A stretch of DNA of 13,428 bases from Dysgonamonadaceae bacterium. GTDB lineage: Bacteria > Bacteroidota > Bacteroidia > Bacteroidales > Azobacteroidaceae. The translations under genes were made by a program, and so were the position numbers. The notes beneath the pieces were generated by a model, which was given only the letters and a program-made list of their open reading frames with translations, had not been told where the DNA came from and ran no database searches. The DNA lies in contig JAISKG010000159.1 of assembly GCA_031261015.1 (NCBI GenBank), positions 1 to 13,428 on the forward strand. The letters run 5' to 3'. Each line of letters begins with the position of its first letter. Within the stretch, counting starts at the first letter, position 1. This document shows, piece after piece, positions 13,319-13,428 of the stretch.

Positions 13319-13428
13319 TCAATAAATCACATTATCAATCAACCTGACTTCGCCGGCATAGACTGCAACGCAAGCGACGGGAAAATTCGTATCTTCCCAT
13401 TGTTGAACGGATTGGAGTGTCATGCCAT
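13319..13428 (-). CDS. panC: Pantoate-beta-alanine ligase, C-terminal end (partial)
   Basis: An open frame enters from the right edge and ends at TGA 13321-13319 after 35 complete codons. The visible peptide includes '[20 protein letters not shown]' followed by '[12 protein letters not shown]'. The closing G..RLIDN motif, with a preceding 'W.D....' and a hydrophobic strand, matches the end of PanC, as I recall it from Bacteroidetes homologues. The enzyme condenses pantoate and beta-alanine with ATP in pantothenate (CoA) synthesis. The catalytic residues are outside the window, so the call rests on the C-terminal motif alone. Confidence 0.75.
   Translation of the reverse strand, partial: GMTLQSVQQWEDTNFPVACVAVYAGEVRLIDNVIY

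Overview
The window looks like chromosomal DNA of a Bacteroidetes bacterium, most likely order Bacteroidales. Three predicted secreted proteins end in type IX secretion (T9SS) type A sorting domains. Promoter candidates fit the Bacteroidetes pattern TTG-N18/20-TAnnTTTG rather than -35/-10 boxes. IspG is the long three-domain form. Nothing here fixes a genus.

Layout from left to right. (1) At 1-66 is the N-terminus of a leftward gene, probably a long-chain acyl-CoA synthetase. (2) At 338-2475 a leftward two-gene unit encodes T9SS cargo proteins; the upstream one carries a tail-fibre-type S74 chaperone domain. It has a clear promoter and a hairpin terminator. (3) At 2611-6439 a leftward three-gene operon encodes an EmrAB-TolC-like efflux pump in the order outer-membrane channel, membrane-fusion protein, MFS transporter. 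Its leader is about 155 nt long and contains a possible 28-codon leader ORF. (4) At 6653-7636 is a solitary RhuM-family gene, divergent from (5) gcvH-purE-ispG at 7766-10251, a tight rightward housekeeping operon covering lipoyl/glycine cleavage, purine synthesis and MEP isoprenoid synthesis. (6) Converging on it at 10368-11744 is a BspA-like leucine-rich-repeat protein with a T9SS tail. (7) At 11798-13249 is a type I-like glutamine synthetase, also leftward. (8) The window ends in the C-terminus of panC.

Most of the content is ordinary core and cell-surface biology. I do not see a complete novel multi-gene system. The less ordinary signals are small. They are a perfect 27-bp palindrome inside rhuM, a second inverted repeat built into the rhuM promoter, a 10-bp-arm inverted repeat over the glutamine synthetase promoter and start, a GC-rich near-palindrome that appears inserted in frame in the tolC-like gene, and the possible leader ORF in front of the efflux operon. 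Others are the S74 chaperone/T9SS domain combination, an IspG with a reduced insert domain, and a 207-bp higher-order repeat in the LRR gene. No tRNA, rRNA, CRISPR array or insertion sequence was seen.
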